DNA from: Deltaproteobacteria bacterium
GTDB lineage: Bacteria; Desulfobacterota; Desulfobulbia; Desulfobulbales; Desulfurivibrionaceae
NCBI GenBank assembly: GCA_021802775.1
Contig: JAJZRJ010000001.1
Location: forward strand, 62,001-126,000
Reading direction: 5' to 3'
DNA: 64,000 nucleotides
Shown one piece after another: positions 36,445 to 45,386 of the stretch. The position numbers and the translations under genes were made by a program. Position 1 is the stretch's first letter; every line of letters begins with the position of its first letter. The notes below the pieces were generated by a model. The model had not been told where the DNA came from. It ran no database searches and worked only from the letters and a program-made list of their open reading frames with translations.

Positions 36445-36978
36445 TTACTTACCGGCCCGGACCCAGGCGGCGGTCGGTCCCTTGTCGCCTTCGCCGAGAC
36501 CGAAATGGACCGCGGCCCCCTCGGCCAACTGCTCCAGGGTGAGATCCTTCAGGGCATGCTCGTGGAAATAGACCTCTTCGCCGTCGGGCGTGACGATGAA
36601 GCCATACGCCTCTTCCGGGAAGAGGGATTTCACCGTGCCAGCGAGATGCGTTACCGCGACCTCTTCCGGCACCTTGCCGGTCTGCCGGCGCTTGCGCTGC
36701 AACTCCTTGAGCAGCAGCCCCAAGGTATCAAAGGCCTCCACCAGGAGCGGCCGCACCGACTCGCCCTTCCTGGTCACCACCAGGGTATCGTTGGGAACCG
36801 ACGCTACCACCCGCACCTCAAAGCCGCCGCTCTTATGGCCGGCGGTCTCTTCGATGGCAACCCGCAGATGATGCACCAAGCCGGGATGATGCCGGCCGAG
36901 GCGCTCCTTCTCCTCGTTGATCTTCTCCTGCCAGGAGTTACGGATGTCTACGTTACGGCCTTCAATCTGAAGCTCCAT
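36445..36978 (-). CDS. HPF/RaiA-like ribosome-associated domain fused to a cold-shock domain
   Basis: 177 residues from the ATG at 36978, behind GGAGGG; the open frame upstream to 37173 is untranslated leader with no homology. Residues 1-110 resemble the S30AE/HPF fold ('LQIEGRNVDIRNSWQEKI', then 'HHLRVAIEET' and 'VRVVASVPNDTLVVTRKG'). Residues about 115-177 form a cold-shock-like OB domain ('GTVKSLFPEEAYGFIVTPDG', 'EVYFHEHAL', 'GAAVHFGLGEGDKGPTA'). The joined domains suggest a factor that binds ribosomes and RNA under stress or in stationary phase; this is inference from domain roles. It is the gene just before nadA on the same strand. Confidence 0.85.
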   Translation of the reverse strand: MELQIEGRNVDIRNSWQEKINEEKERLGRHHPGLVHHLRVAIEETAGHKSGGFEVRVVASVPNDTLVVTRKGESVRPLLVEAFDTLGLLLKELQRKRRQTGKVPEEVAVTHLAGTVKSLFPEEAYGFIVTPDGEEVYFHEHALKDLTLEQLAEGAAVHFGLGEGDKGPTAAWVRAGK

Positions 36979-37004
36979 AGTCCCTCCATTGCAGAGTGAG
37001 TAAA

Positions 37005-37024
37005 CAGCAGCGGCCTTGCTGCTG
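37005..37024 (-). other. 5' leader hairpin upstream of the HPF/cold-shock gene
   Basis: CAGCAG and CTGCTG pair around an 8-base loop about 27 bases upstream of the start codon. An AT-rich TATTATAAAAATAAAAAA stretch lies just beyond it on the minus strand and could hold a -10, but no matching -35 was found. Confidence 0.4.
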
Positions 37025-37213
37025 GTACAATGCTCGTCTTTTTTATTTTTATAATACCACGCGGTGGCGACGTTACCCAGTCGCAAACTAAGTTGCAAGG
37101 CAATTTCCCGGCACCCTTGGGCGGCCCCGCCAGCCTCAAGGAACAACGCCCGCGCGCGGCTCCCTTGATTCACTCATAAGCATTTTTGCGAAGTGGGGCA
37201 ACAGGAAACAAGG

Positions 37214-38230
37214 TCACTGGCCGGCAAAACGTCGCTGCACCGCGGCAACCCGACGCACCGACCGGAGCACCCGCTCGGCAGCGAGTCGCCCCGACCGGAG
37301 CGCGGACGACATGGCATCGTAGGCGGCACGGACCTTGTCGTGGTCGTGGCAGATGAGCAACATGTCGGCCCCGGCGGTAAAGGCGATGAGCGAGGCGGCG
37401 GCAACCGACCGGGCGTTTTCAATGGCGCCCATCTCCAGATCGTCGGTGATCACCAGACCGCCATACCCAAGCTCCCGGCGCAGCAGCCCCTGGAGAATGA
37501 CGGACGACAGCGTGGCCGGCGTCTGGCCGTCAAGCCCCCTGTAAATGGTATGGGAGGTCATCACCGCCGCCACGCCGGCAGCACAGGCCGCGGCAAAGGG
37601 GGGCAGATCAAGGCGGCGCAGCTCGGCCGCCGGTCGCTCGACCACCGGCAGCACCTGATGCGGATCAAGGGTGGCGGCGCCTAAGCCCGGAAAATGCTTG
37701 GCGCAGGCCGCCACCCCGGCCAGCTGCATGGTCTCAATCACCAGGCAACCCAGCCGGGCCACGGTCGCGGGCTCGCCGCCCAGGGCCCGGCGCTCCATGA
37801 AGCGCCCCTCGCCAGCCGGACAGACATCAAGGACCGGGGCCAGGTTCATGTTGATGCCAACGCCCCGCAACTCGCGGGCACAGGTTTCGGCGTAGCCGCG
37901 CAACGCTGCCTCCGGCGCCGCGTCCTCGGCCAGGGCCCGGGCGTCCGGAAATTGGGTGAAGGGCGGAGGCAGCCGCGTCACGGTGCCGCCCTCCTGATCG
38001 ATGGAAATGAGCGGCGCCCCCAAGCCCGCCTCCCGGCAGGCCGCCGCCAGCCCGCTGCACAAGGCGGCAAGCTGCTCCGGCGTGGTCACATTGCGTTTAA
38101 AAAGAATGAAATGATTGATCCCGCAACGGCTAACAAGGTCGCGGGTGGAGTCATCCACTTCATGGCCGGCCAACCCCACCATAAAGAGTTGGCCGAGGTT
38201 CTTGGTCGCGGTATCGAGCGCCGTGGTCAT
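37214..38230 (-). CDS. nagZ: Beta-N-acetylhexosaminidase (GH3)
   Basis: 338 residues from the ATG at 38230, with AAGGGTG upstream. 'GQLFMVGLAGHEVD' opens, 'ISIDQEGGTVTRLPPPFTQF' is the NagZ substrate loop, 'CAKHFPGLGAATLDPHQVLP' contains the Asp-His dyad region, and 'GLVITDDLEMGAI' holds the nucleophile Asp. The 'KHFPGLG' form carries Leu where KHFPGHG is more common. NagZ removes GlcNAc from peptidoglycan turnover products in the cytoplasm. It starts 4 bases after queC ends; no functional link to queuosine is evident. Confidence 0.94.
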   Translation of the reverse strand: MTTALDTATKNLGQLFMVGLAGHEVDDSTRDLVSRCGINHFILFKRNVTTPEQLAALCSGLAAACREAGLGAPLISIDQEGGTVTRLPPPFTQFPDARALAEDAAPEAALRGYAETCARELRGVGINMNLAPVLDVCPAGEGRFMERRALGGEPATVARLGCLVIETMQLAGVAACAKHFPGLGAATLDPHQVLPVVERPAAELRRLDLPPFAAACAAGVAAVMTSHTIYRGLDGQTPATLSSVILQGLLRRELGYGGLVITDDLEMGAIENARSVAAASLIAFTAGADMLLICHDHDKVRAAYDAMSSALRSGRLAAERVLRSVRRVAAVQRRFAGQ

Positions 38231-38234
38231 GGCA

Positions 38235-38939
38235 TCACCCTTGGGATTGGTAGGGAACAGGGTCGGGCACGCCGGCCTCGGCAAAGCCCTTGAGGCGCAG
38301 CAGACAGGAGTCGCAGGCCCCGCAGGCACGGCCGGCGGCGTCCGGATCGTAACAACTGTGGGTCATGGAATAATCAACCCCCAGGGCCAGCCCCTGGCGG
38401 ATGATCTCCGCCTTGGTCAGCCGCAGCAACGGGGCATGGATGGCAAAGCGCTGCGCGCCGGTTACCCCGGCCCTGGTGCCCAGATTGGCGACCTGCTCGA
38501 AGGCGGCCAGGAATTCGGGCCGACAATCAGGATAGCCGCTGTAGTCCAGGGCATTGACCCCGATGAAGATGTCGGCCGCGGCCAGCACCTCGGCCCAGGC
38601 CACGGCGTAAGAAAGAAAGATGGTGTTGCGGCCCGGCACGTAGGTAACCGGAATCGCCGCCGCCATCTCGCTCACCTCCCGCCCCTTGGGCACGGCAAGG
38701 TCGCCGGTGAGGGCGGAACCGCCGATGCGATCGAGGTCGAGGCGCAGAATGAGATGTTCCGTCACCCCAAACCGGCGGGCCACCGCCTGCGCCTGTGTCA
38801 ATTCATTGACATGGCGCTGCCCATAGCCGAAACTGAGGCAGCAACAGTGGTAGCCCTCCTGCCGGGCAATGGCCAACACCGTGGTGGAATCAAGCCCGCC
38901 ACTCAGCAGCACCACCGCCTTTTTCCCCGGCCCTGTCAT
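38235..38939 (-). CDS. queC: 7-cyano-7-deazaguanine synthase
   Basis: About 234 residues from the ATG at 38939, with AAGGTGA upstream. The PP-loop '[18 protein letters not shown]', '[13 protein letters not shown]', '[18 protein letters not shown]' and the C-terminal zinc site with Cys in 'HSCYDP...[10 protein letters not shown]' define QueC. It converts 7-carboxy-7-deazaguanine to preQ0 for queuosine tRNA modification. The frame is open further upstream but overlaps the sfsA end. No preQ1-type riboswitch was recognised upstream. Confidence 0.96.
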   Translation of the reverse strand: MTGPGKKAVVLLSGGLDSTTVLAIARQEGYHCCCLSFGYGQRHVNELTQAQAVARRFGVTEHLILRLDLDRIGGSALTGDLAVPKGREVSEMAAAIPVTYVPGRNTIFLSYAVAWAEVLAAADIFIGVNALDYSGYPDCRPEFLAAFEQVANLGTRAGVTGAQRFAIHAPLLRLTKAEIIRQGLALGVDYSMTHSCYDPDAAGRACGACDSCLLRLKGFAEAGVPDPVPYQSQG

Positions 38940-38988
38940 CGTCTTCGTCACCTTCTCCTGCTTGCTTCGAGGGACATCCGCCGCGCTA

Positions 38989-39687
38989 TCACCACGCCAC
39001 CGGCAATGGCCGGCTGACCGCAATCGCCTCCGGGGTCACCGCCGCCTGCCAGGCCAGCACCCGGACTCCGGCCCGAGCCGCCTTGACCAGCATGGCGGCA
39101 TAGTGCGGGTCGATCCGGGCCGCCGGCGCGAAACGGTCGGCATCGGCGCGCTGCACACAAAACAACACTGCCGCCCCGTATCCCTGGCCGGCGAGCGCCA
39201 TCAACTCTTCAAGATGCCTGGCACCCCGACTGGTGACCGCATCCGGAAAGAGGGCCACCCCGTTTTCCGCCAGAGTGCAGTTCTTGACCTCCAGATAAGC
39301 CGTCTGCCCGCTGGTCAGGGCAAGCCGAAAATCCAGCCGGCTGCGGGCCGAGACCTTCACCTCGGCCTGTATCGCCGCCACCGGCCCGAAGTCGTCGATG
39401 ACCCTCTGCTCCAATCCCTCCCGCACCAGCCGGTTGGTCAGTCCCGTATTGATGCCGACCCAGACGTCATTGACCGCGATCATCTCCAGGGTGAGGGGGT
39501 ATTTCCGGCCCGGGTTGCCGGCGCGGGAGAGATAAACCGCGCTCCCCGGCGCCAGACACCCCAGCATGCTGCCGGAGTTGGGGCAATGCACGGTGACCAC
39601 CTGCCTGTCCGCCAGTCGGACATCGGCCAGAAACCGCTTATAACGCCGCACCAGGTGCCCTGGCACCAATCTCTGCTTGAATCGCAT
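38989..39687 (-). CDS. sfsA: SfsA family protein
   Basis: 232 residues, the usual length. The OB-fold N-terminus '[18 protein letters not shown]' with '[11 protein letters not shown]' and the nuclease-like C-terminus 'DFRLAL...[10 protein letters not shown]' with '[17 protein letters not shown]' match SfsA. The family was named for an effect on maltose gene expression in E. coli. Its fold suggests DNA binding or nuclease activity, but its role is not settled. It is divergent from the FlhB-like gene. Confidence 0.95.
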   Translation of the reverse strand: MRFKQRLVPGHLVRRYKRFLADVRLADRQVVTVHCPNSGSMLGCLAPGSAVYLSRAGNPGRKYPLTLEMIAVNDVWVGINTGLTNRLVREGLEQRVIDDFGPVAAIQAEVKVSARSRLDFRLALTSGQTAYLEVKNCTLAENGVALFPDAVTSRGARHLEELMALAGQGYGAAVLFCVQRADADRFAPAARIDPHYAAMLVKAARAGVRVLAWQAAVTPEAIAVSRPLPVAW

Positions 39688-39734
39688 CGTCCAGCCGCTA
39701 TAGTAAAGAAAACACCCGCAATCGCCTGGCCATC

Positions 39735-40028
39735 ATGCCCGAAAAAAGCAAAACCGACAAGCAGGAAGCACGGAAAAAGGCGGTGGCCCTGCGCTACGAC
39801 CAGGCCACGGACACGGCGCCCAGAATAGCCGCCAAGGGGGCCGGCCTGCTTGCCGAACGGCTCATCGCCCTCGCCAAGGAACGCAACATCCCGATCCACG
39901 AGGACAGCGATCTGACCGAGGTGCTTTCCCGCCTCGACCTCAATGCCGCGATCCCGCCGGCCACCTATGTGCTGGTTGCCGAGATTCTCGCCTTTGTCTA
40001 CCGCGCCAACCAGCGCTTTTCCCCCTGA
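39735..40028 (+). CDS. FlhB C-terminal-like protein (FlhX type)
   Basis: 97 residues. The core 'KKAVALRYDQATDTAPRIAA' with 'GAGLLAERLIALAKERNIPI' and 'EDSDLTEVL' is the cytoplasmic domain of FlhB without its membrane helices. Stand-alone copies (YlqH/FlhX) occur beside flagellar genes and can partly replace the FlhB cytoplasmic domain in export switching in some species. It lacks the NPTH autocleavage motif. Its place just ahead of the flgF operon fits this role. Confidence 0.88.
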   Translation: MPEKSKTDKQEARKKAVALRYDQATDTAPRIAAKGAGLLAERLIALAKERNIPIHEDSDLTEVLSRLDLNAAIPPATYVLVAEILAFVYRANQRFSP

Positions 40029-40147
40029 TTTCTCGCCCTTCCCGGCTAGGCAAAAACTACCCACCGCGCACCCGCGCCCGGCCCCGGCCGCCCGGCAACC
40101 GCCGCAATCCCTTGCCGTTACCGGGCAAAACGCCCCACATCCATCAA

Positions 40148-40163
40148 CGGCACATCTCTTGCA
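40148..40163 (+). promoter_or_regulatory. Sigma54 promoter of flgFGAH
   Basis: CGGCACATCTCTTGCA matches the -24/-12 consensus TGGCAC-N5-TTGCA, with GG and GC separated by exactly 10 bases. It lies 37 bases before flgF. The rest of the 171-base spacer shows no other signal. Confidence 0.75.
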
Positions 40164-40199
40164 TTATTCTTTCCCAAACCGCAACCCGAGGGGTGCTCC

Positions 40200-40931
40200 A
40201 TGTTCATCCACAACCGGCTGGGAATGGTCGAAAGCGTCGAAACCCTGCTTGCCCAGCAGCAGCGGCTCAACCAGGTCACCAACAACCTGGCCAATGTCGA
40301 TACCGCGGGCTACAAGAAGGAAAGCGTCACCTTCGGCGAAATGCTCTACAACGTCAGCCGCGACCGTCAACGGGTTGGCAAGGCGCTCAATATTCTGACA
40401 AGCCACCAGCAGGGGATGGTGCAACAGACCGGCAACGAGCTGGACCTCGCCATTACCGGCCCCGGCTTTTTCAAAATCGAGACCCCGCAAGGCCCCCGCT
40501 ACACCCGCGCCGGCAACTTCGAACTCGATGTCGACGGCCAGCTCCGCATGCCCAACGGCGGCCTGGTGGTCGGCGAGGGCGGCCCCATCGTGGTGAAAGG
40601 CAACAAAGTGACCATCGACCGCGCCGGCCGGGTAGAGGTGGACGGCCAACGCGTCAATCAGCTAAGCATCGTCACCTTCGCCAACCTCCGCGACCTGGAA
40701 AAGGAGGGGGAAAACCTCTTCCGCGCCAAGGGCACCGCCGCCCTGGAGGAGGCGGTGGAAAATCCCGACGTGAAACAGGGGTTCATCGAAAAGGCGAATG
40801 TCAATACCATCAAGGAGATGACCGAACTCATCGACCTCCACCGGGCCTACGAAGGGCAACAAAAAATGATCCGCGCCATTGACGACATCGACAATCTGGC
40901 CGTCAGCCGGGTCGGCCGCCTGAACACTTAA
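40200..40931 (+). CDS. flgF: Flagellar basal-body rod protein FlgF
   Basis: 243 residues. The N-terminal rod motif 'NRLGMVESVETLLAQQQRLN' with 'VTNNLANVDTAGYKKE', the middle 'ELDLAITGPGFFKIETPQGP' with 'YTRAGNFELD', and the C-terminal 'KANVNTIKEMTELIDLHRAYE' are typical. Its length and position before flgG fit FlgF (proximal rod) rather than FlgG. It has GAGGGGTG before its ATG and lies first in a sigma54-driven operon. Confidence 0.93.
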   Translation: MFIHNRLGMVESVETLLAQQQRLNQVTNNLANVDTAGYKKESVTFGEMLYNVSRDRQRVGKALNILTSHQQGMVQQTGNELDLAITGPGFFKIETPQGPRYTRAGNFELDVDGQLRMPNGGLVVGEGGPIVVKGNKVTIDRAGRVEVDGQRVNQLSIVTFANLRDLEKEGENLFRAKGTAALEEAVENPDVKQGFIEKANVNTIKEMTELIDLHRAYEGQQKMIRAIDDIDNLAVSRVGRLNT

Positions 40932-40958
40932 CAACATCACTTCTTAAGGGGTTTCGCC

Positions 40959-41741
40959 ATGATCCGCGCACTCTACTCCGGCCGCTCCGGCATGAACGGC
41001 CAGCAGCTCCAGCTCGACACCATCTCCAACAACCTGGCCAACGTGAACACCGCCGGCTTCAAGAAAAGCCGCACCCAGTTCGAGGACCTTTACTATCAGG
41101 AACTCCGGGCCATGGGCACCGAAACCGTAGACGGCGGCCGGGTGCCCTCCGGCATCCAGGTGGGCCTCGGCGTCCAGCCCACCTCGGTGCAGAAGATCTT
41201 CACCCAGGGCAGCCTCACCGAAACCGGCAACGAACTCGACTGGGCCATCGAGGGCCGCGGCTTTTTCCGGATCATCCGCAACGGCGAGGAGTACTACACC
41301 CGCTCCGGCGCCTTTACCCGCGACCAGGACGGCTACATCGTCACCCAGAACGGCGACCGCCTGCAGCCGGAGTTTGCCATCCCGGAAGAGGCGGTCAGTA
41401 TCAGCATCGACTCCAGCGGCCGCTTGAGCGCCAAGGACGCCACCCAAACCGAGGTGGCTTCCACTCAGATCACCCTCTACGACTTCATCAACCCCGGTGG
41501 TCTGCGGGCCGAAGGCGCCAACCTCTTCAAGGAGACCGAGGCCTCGGGCAACGCCCGCGAAGCCAATCCCGGCACCGACGGACTGGGCCTCATCATGCAA
41601 CGCTATGTCGAGGTCTCGAACGTCGATGTCACCGAGGAACTGGTCAACCTCATCATCACCCAGCGGGCTTTCGAGTCCAACTCCAAGACCGTGCAGACCG
41701 CGGACCAGCTCCTGGAAATCGCCAACAACCTGGTACGGTAA
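40959..41741 (+). CDS. flgG: Flagellar distal rod protein FlgG
   Basis: 260 residues, the exact usual length. 'MIRALYSGRSGMNGQQLQLD' with 'ISNNLANVNTAGFKKSRTQF' and 'LYYQEL' identify FlgG, and the C-terminal 'VEVSNVDVTEELVNLIITQR' with 'FESNSKTVQTADQLL' is diagnostic. It forms the distal rod crossing the periplasm. It starts 27 bases after flgF behind AAGGGG. Confidence 0.98.
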   Translation: MIRALYSGRSGMNGQQLQLDTISNNLANVNTAGFKKSRTQFEDLYYQELRAMGTETVDGGRVPSGIQVGLGVQPTSVQKIFTQGSLTETGNELDWAIEGRGFFRIIRNGEEYYTRSGAFTRDQDGYIVTQNGDRLQPEFAIPEEAVSISIDSSGRLSAKDATQTEVASTQITLYDFINPGGLRAEGANLFKETEASGNAREANPGTDGLGLIMQRYVEVSNVDVTEELVNLIITQRAFESNSKTVQTADQLLEIANNLVR

Positions 41742-41752
41742 AGGAACCCCTG

Positions 41753-42478
41753 ATGCGCCTGCGGCTCTTTCTACTCATCAGTCTGTTGCTGGCTAGCCTC
41801 CTCCCCGGCCGTCCGGTCTCGGCCCTGGCTCCGGGTCATACCTTGGGCCAGGAGGACTTCTACCGCATCTTCCTTGAGGTCGTAAGCCAGGGGGCGCCAT
41901 GGCCGGCCGATGACCTCGTTGCCCGCAACGTCGATACCCAACCGGCCACCCTTGCCCTCAGCAACCGGGCGTACACCGTGGCTGTACTGGACCAGCCAAC
42001 CGCCAGCCGCCTGGGCAGAAACGTGTTCACCGTGGCCATCCTGGTCAACGGCAAAGAGGAAGGCCGACTCAAGCTGAGCGGCGATCTCCTCCTTTATGGC
42101 ACCGTGCTCTGCACCACCCAGAAACTCGACCGCCACCACCGGCTCACCGCCGGCGACCTCACCACGGTACGCCGCGAGACCGGCAGCCTCGACCCGGCCA
42201 TACTCCGCCGCCCCGAGGATGCCGTCGGCAAACAACTCAAAATCACGCTTCAGCCAGGCGCCATGGTGTATCGCCATCAACTGGTCACCCCACCTCTGGT
42301 CAAACGCGGGGAACGGGTTACCATCATGGCGCGGAACGGCGACATCCAGGTCACTGTGCCGGGCCAGGCCCGGGACAACGGCGCCGCCGGCGACCTCATC
42401 CGGGTAAAAAACCTGATGAGCCGCAAGGAGATTACCGCCCGGGTGGTGGAAAGCGGCGTCGTGCAAACAGAACTGTAA
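41753..42478 (+). CDS. flgA: Flagellar P-ring chaperone FlgA
   Basis: 241 residues with an N-terminal signal peptide ('LFLLISLLLASLLPGRPVSA'). The C-terminal SAF domain ('LVKRGERVTIMARNGDIQVT' and 'GDLIRVKNLMSRKEITARVV') is the FlgA signature. It is a periplasmic protein that helps assemble the FlgI P-ring around the rod. It lies 11 bases after flgG and 11 before flgH. Confidence 0.94.
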   Translation: MRLRLFLLISLLLASLLPGRPVSALAPGHTLGQEDFYRIFLEVVSQGAPWPADDLVARNVDTQPATLALSNRAYTVAVLDQPTASRLGRNVFTVAILVNGKEEGRLKLSGDLLLYGTVLCTTQKLDRHHRLTAGDLTTVRRETGSLDPAILRRPEDAVGKQLKITLQPGAMVYRHQLVTPPLVKRGERVTIMARNGDIQVTVPGQARDNGAAGDLIRVKNLMSRKEITARVVESGVVQTEL

Positions 42479-42489
42479 GGAGGTACGGT

Positions 42490-43200
42490 ATGCCCCGACT
42501 TATCTTGTCTTTCCTCGCCTGCTCCCTCGCCTTGCTGGCGGGTTGCGCCACCACCGGCCAACAGGCCGGCGCGCCCGCGCCGGCGCTGCCGGAACGCTAC
42601 AGCCTGCCGGAGGTAGGGCAGAAACAAGCCGCCCAGCCCGAAGGCTCGCTCTACAACAGCGCCACCGGTCTCAATCTCTATAAGGATACCCGGGCCTGCG
42701 CCGTGGGCGACATCATTCTGGTGCGCATCGTTGAAACCTCCAGCGGCAAAAAAGAGGCCAAGACCAAGACCGAACGCGAGTCGACGGTCTCGGGCGGCGT
42801 TGCCTCCTTCTTCGGCTTCGAGCAGTGGGTAGCGGATAAAAACTCCCGCTTCACTCCGTCATCCACAGAATTGCAGGCGACGTTGACCAACGATTACGAC
42901 GGCAAGGGCAACACCGAACGCAAAAGTGACGTCAAGGCGACGATCTCGGCACGGGTGATCGAAAAGACCATGGACGGCAATCTCGTGATCCGCGGCTATC
43001 AAGAGGTGCGGGTCAACAACGAGACCCAGACCCTGATCCTCTCCGGCATCATCCGGCCGAGCGATGTCTCGGCGGACAACTCGGTGCTCTCCTCACGGAT
43101 CGCCGATGCCCGCATCGAATATAGCGGTCAGGGCATCCTCGCCGACAAGCAGCAACCAGGCTGGCTCGCCCGCGCCCTTGACGTGATCTGGCCATTCTGA
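42490..43200 (+). CDS. flgH: Flagellar L-ring lipoprotein FlgH
   Basis: 236 residues with a lipoprotein signal peptide whose lipobox is 'LLAGC' (Cys19). 'GSLYNSATGLNLYKDTRACA' and 'VGDIILVRIVETSSGKKEA' begin the mature domain, and 'VIRGYQEVRVNNETQTLILS' with 'GIIRPSDVSADNSVLSSRIA' is the conserved FlgH C-terminus. It forms the outer-membrane L-ring, showing a Gram-negative envelope. A strong hairpin follows the stop. Confidence 0.97.
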   Translation: MPRLILSFLACSLALLAGCATTGQQAGAPAPALPERYSLPEVGQKQAAQPEGSLYNSATGLNLYKDTRACAVGDIILVRIVETSSGKKEAKTKTERESTVSGGVASFFGFEQWVADKNSRFTPSSTELQATLTNDYDGKGNTERKSDVKATISARVIEKTMDGNLVIRGYQEVRVNNETQTLILSGIIRPSDVSADNSVLSSRIADARIEYSGQGILADKQQPGWLARALDVIWPF

Positions 43201-43217
43201 TGCCCCGGATACACCCC

Positions 43218-43252
43218 GCCCCGATGCCCGGAAAATTCTGCCGGGCAGGGGC
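43218..43252 (+). other. Hairpin between flgH and flgI
   Basis: GCCCC-GA-TGCCCGG pairs with CCGGGCA-GGGGC around AAAATTCTG, a 12-bp stem with a 2-base bulge, right after the flgH stop. No T-run follows, so it may stabilise or attenuate the flgFGAH transcript. Confidence 0.65.
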
Positions 43253-43330
43253 AGGAACGGCGATACCGTGCGGACTGGAACCAACCGGAACTACCGGAAA
43301 AAATTAGGGGCCATTGCCGCCCACCACGAG

Positions 43331-43346
43331 TGGCATATCCTTTGCT
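43331..43346 (+). promoter_or_regulatory. Sigma54 promoter of the flgI operon
   Basis: TGGCATATCCTTTGCT matches TGGCAC-N5-TTGCW with GG-N10-GC spacing. The predicted start is about 33 bases before the flgI ATG at 43390. Confidence 0.8.
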
Positions 43347-43389
43347 ATTTCATCAGGACAGAAACCTCAACAGAGAATCGGGTGTTGCC

Positions 43390-44523
43390 ATGAACCAACC
43401 GACCACCGCCAGCGCCAAAACCCTTGCTGCGCCGCCGACCCGGCAGGCCGCCACCCTCGTGGCTCTGCTCGCCGCCCTGCTGCTCGCCGCCACCCCGGCC
43501 ATGGCCGCACGGATCAAGGACCTTGCCGCGGTCAAGGGGGTACGCGACAACCAGTTGGTCGGCTATGGGATCGTCGTGGGCCTGAACGGCACCGGCGACG
43601 GCAAGAACGCCGCCTTCACCACCAACGGACTGGCCAACCTGATGCGCAACATGGGGGTCAAGATCGATCCGCAGGAGATCAAGGTGAAGAACGTGGCCAG
43701 CGTCATCGTCACTGCCAAGCTGCCGCCCTTTACCAAGGTGGGCCAGGTCATCGACGTGACCCTCTCGTCGGTTGGCGACGCCTCGTCACTCCAGGGCGGC
43801 ACCCTGCTCGCCACACCGCTCAAGGGCCTTGACAACCAGGTTTATGCCATCGCGCAAGGGGCGATCAGCATCGGTGGCTTCGAGACCCAGGACCCCGCCC
43901 AGGCCATCGGCCGCCAGAAAAACCACCTCACTGTCGCTCGCATCCCGGCTGGGGCCACGGTGGAACAGGAGGTGCCGGTCTCCTTTGCCCGGAAAAAGAA
44001 CATCGCCATCACCCTCGGCACTTCGGACTTCACCACCGCCGACCGGATGGTGGGCGCCATCAACAAGGCACTGGGCGGTGACTATGCCGCCGCCAAAGAT
44101 GGCGCCACGGTGGACGTCACCGTACCGGAAAAATTCAGGAACAAAGAGGTCGCCTTCCTCGCCACCCTGGAAAATCTGGAGGTGCATCCGGATCGCACCG
44201 CCAAGGTCGTGCTCGACGAACGAACCGGCACCGTGGTGATGGGTGAGAATGTACGGCTGACTGCCCTGGCGCTCTCTCATGGCAATTTAAGTCTGCAGAT
44301 CACCCCGGCGCCACCGACCACGCCGCCGTCATCGGAAAAAAAAGAGAAGGTCATGGCCACCGGCAACAATGGCCAAAAACTGGTGAATTTTGCCGAAGGT
44401 ACCTCGCTGGGTGAGGTGGTCCGGGCATTGAACGCCGTCGGGGTCGCGCCTCGCGATCTCATCGCCATCTTCCAGACCATGAAGGCCTCCGGGGCACTCC
44501 AGGCCGACCTGGAAATCATCTGA
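43390..44523 (+). CDS. flgI: Flagellar P-ring protein FlgI
   Basis: 377 residues from the ATG at 43390; the frame is open upstream but a signal peptide ('TLVALLAALLLAATPAMA') starts here. 'ARIKDLAAVKGVRDNQLVGY' with 'GIVVGLNGTGDG', 'LSSVGDASSLQGGTLLATPL' and the C-terminal 'GTSLGEVVRALNAVGVAPRD' are FlgI signatures. It forms the ring in the peptidoglycan layer. It heads a run of seven closely spaced genes to fliW. Confidence 0.97.
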   Translation: MNQPTTASAKTLAAPPTRQAATLVALLAALLLAATPAMAARIKDLAAVKGVRDNQLVGYGIVVGLNGTGDGKNAAFTTNGLANLMRNMGVKIDPQEIKVKNVASVIVTAKLPPFTKVGQVIDVTLSSVGDASSLQGGTLLATPLKGLDNQVYAIAQGAISIGGFETQDPAQAIGRQKNHLTVARIPAGATVEQEVPVSFARKKNIAITLGTSDFTTADRMVGAINKALGGDYAAAKDGATVDVTVPEKFRNKEVAFLATLENLEVHPDRTAKVVLDERTGTVVMGENVRLTALALSHGNLSLQITPAPPTTPPSSEKKEKVMATGNNGQKLVNFAEGTSLGEVVRALNAVGVAPRDLIAIFQTMKASGALQADLEII

Positions 44524-44539
44524 GCGAGACCGCGCAATC

Positions 44540-44845
44540 ATGAAAATCTCTGCCATCCAGCCGACCCTACTCAAGGAAAACGGGCTGCCGGCCGATACGC
44601 TCAAAGAGAAAAAACTGCGCCAGGCCTGTGCCGATTTCGAGGCGATCATTCTGGCCAAAAGCCTGAGCCTCGGCCGCGAGAGCGCGCCGGAAGGCGGGAT
44701 CATCGGCGGTGGCTTTGCCGACGAGATGTACCGCTCCATGTACGACAACGAACTGGCAAAAAAAATGTCGCGGGGCAAGGGCATGGGTTTTGGCGAAATG
44801 CTCTACCGCCAGATCAAGAACCAGCATCCGATTACGCATAAATAA
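44540..44845 (+). CDS. flgJ: Rod-binding domain protein (short FlgJ)
   Basis: 101 residues corresponding only to the rod-binding N-terminal domain of FlgJ: 'KKLRQACADFEAIILAKSLS', then 'GGFADEMYRSMYDNELAKKM' and 'GMGFGEMLYRQI'. The muramidase domain found in enterobacterial FlgJ is absent, as in many other phyla, so another hydrolase must open the wall. It acts as a rod cap or scaffold in the periplasm. It lies 16 bases after flgI. Confidence 0.92.
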   Translation: MKISAIQPTLLKENGLPADTLKEKKLRQACADFEAIILAKSLSLGRESAPEGGIIGGGFADEMYRSMYDNELAKKMSRGKGMGFGEMLYRQIKNQHPITHK

Positions 44846-44858
44846 CGAGGCAGACACC

Positions 44859-45380
44859 ATGCTTGAAACAGCCGATACAGCACCTCGAAATCTTCCTGAT
44901 GAGCTTTTCGAACTCCTGTACAAGGAGGTGGATCTCTCGCAGGAAATGCTCGCCCTGCTCGACCAGGAAAAAACCGCCCTGGTGGCCATGGACATGACCA
45001 CCCTAGTTGAATTGAGCCGCCAGAAACTCAAACAATTGGACCGCATCCGGGCGCTGGACGAATCGTTGCAGAAAACCAGCCGCCAGATTACCGACAGCAC
45101 CGCATCGACCATCAAACTGTCCAGCCTGAACGAACACGCCAGCGAGACGGAACGGCCGCGATTGGAAAGCCTGCGGCAACAGCTCCTCGCCCTGCGGGAA
45201 CAAATCCTCTCCAAAAACATCGTCAACAAGCGCTTTGCCGAGGATACCCGGCATTACCTCAACGACGCCATCTCCCTCATCACCACGGCGACGGCCGGGC
45301 AGCACCCTTCCTACGGCAAGGCAAAGCAAGGCGGTAAGTCGTACGCCAACCAGCCGACCATGATCAGTTGCGAGGTATAA
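44859..45380 (+). CDS. flgN: FlgN-type chaperone for hook-filament junction proteins
   Basis: 173 residues from the ATG at 44859, behind ACGAGG. It is predicted to be almost entirely helical and coiled-coil ('LLYKEVDLSQEMLALLDQEK' with 'LVELSRQKLKQLDRIRALDE'), with little conserved sequence, as in the FlgN family. FlgN binds FlgK and FlgL before export, and both genes follow at once (flgK starts 6 bases later). The assignment rests on fold pattern and position. The open frame upstream to 44709 overlaps flgJ and is ignored. Confidence 0.85.
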   Translation: MLETADTAPRNLPDELFELLYKEVDLSQEMLALLDQEKTALVAMDMTTLVELSRQKLKQLDRIRALDESLQKTSRQITDSTASTIKLSSLNEHASETERPRLESLRQQLLALREQILSKNIVNKRFAEDTRHYLNDAISLITTATAGQHPSYGKAKQGGKSYANQPTMISCEV

Positions 45381-45386
45381 TACGCC

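Noticed and set aside
37214-38230. NagZ inactivated by the Leu in 'KHFPGLG'
   Set aside because: The position varies between His and Leu in family 3 enzymes as I recall, and the catalytic Asp and the Asp-His dyad region are kept.
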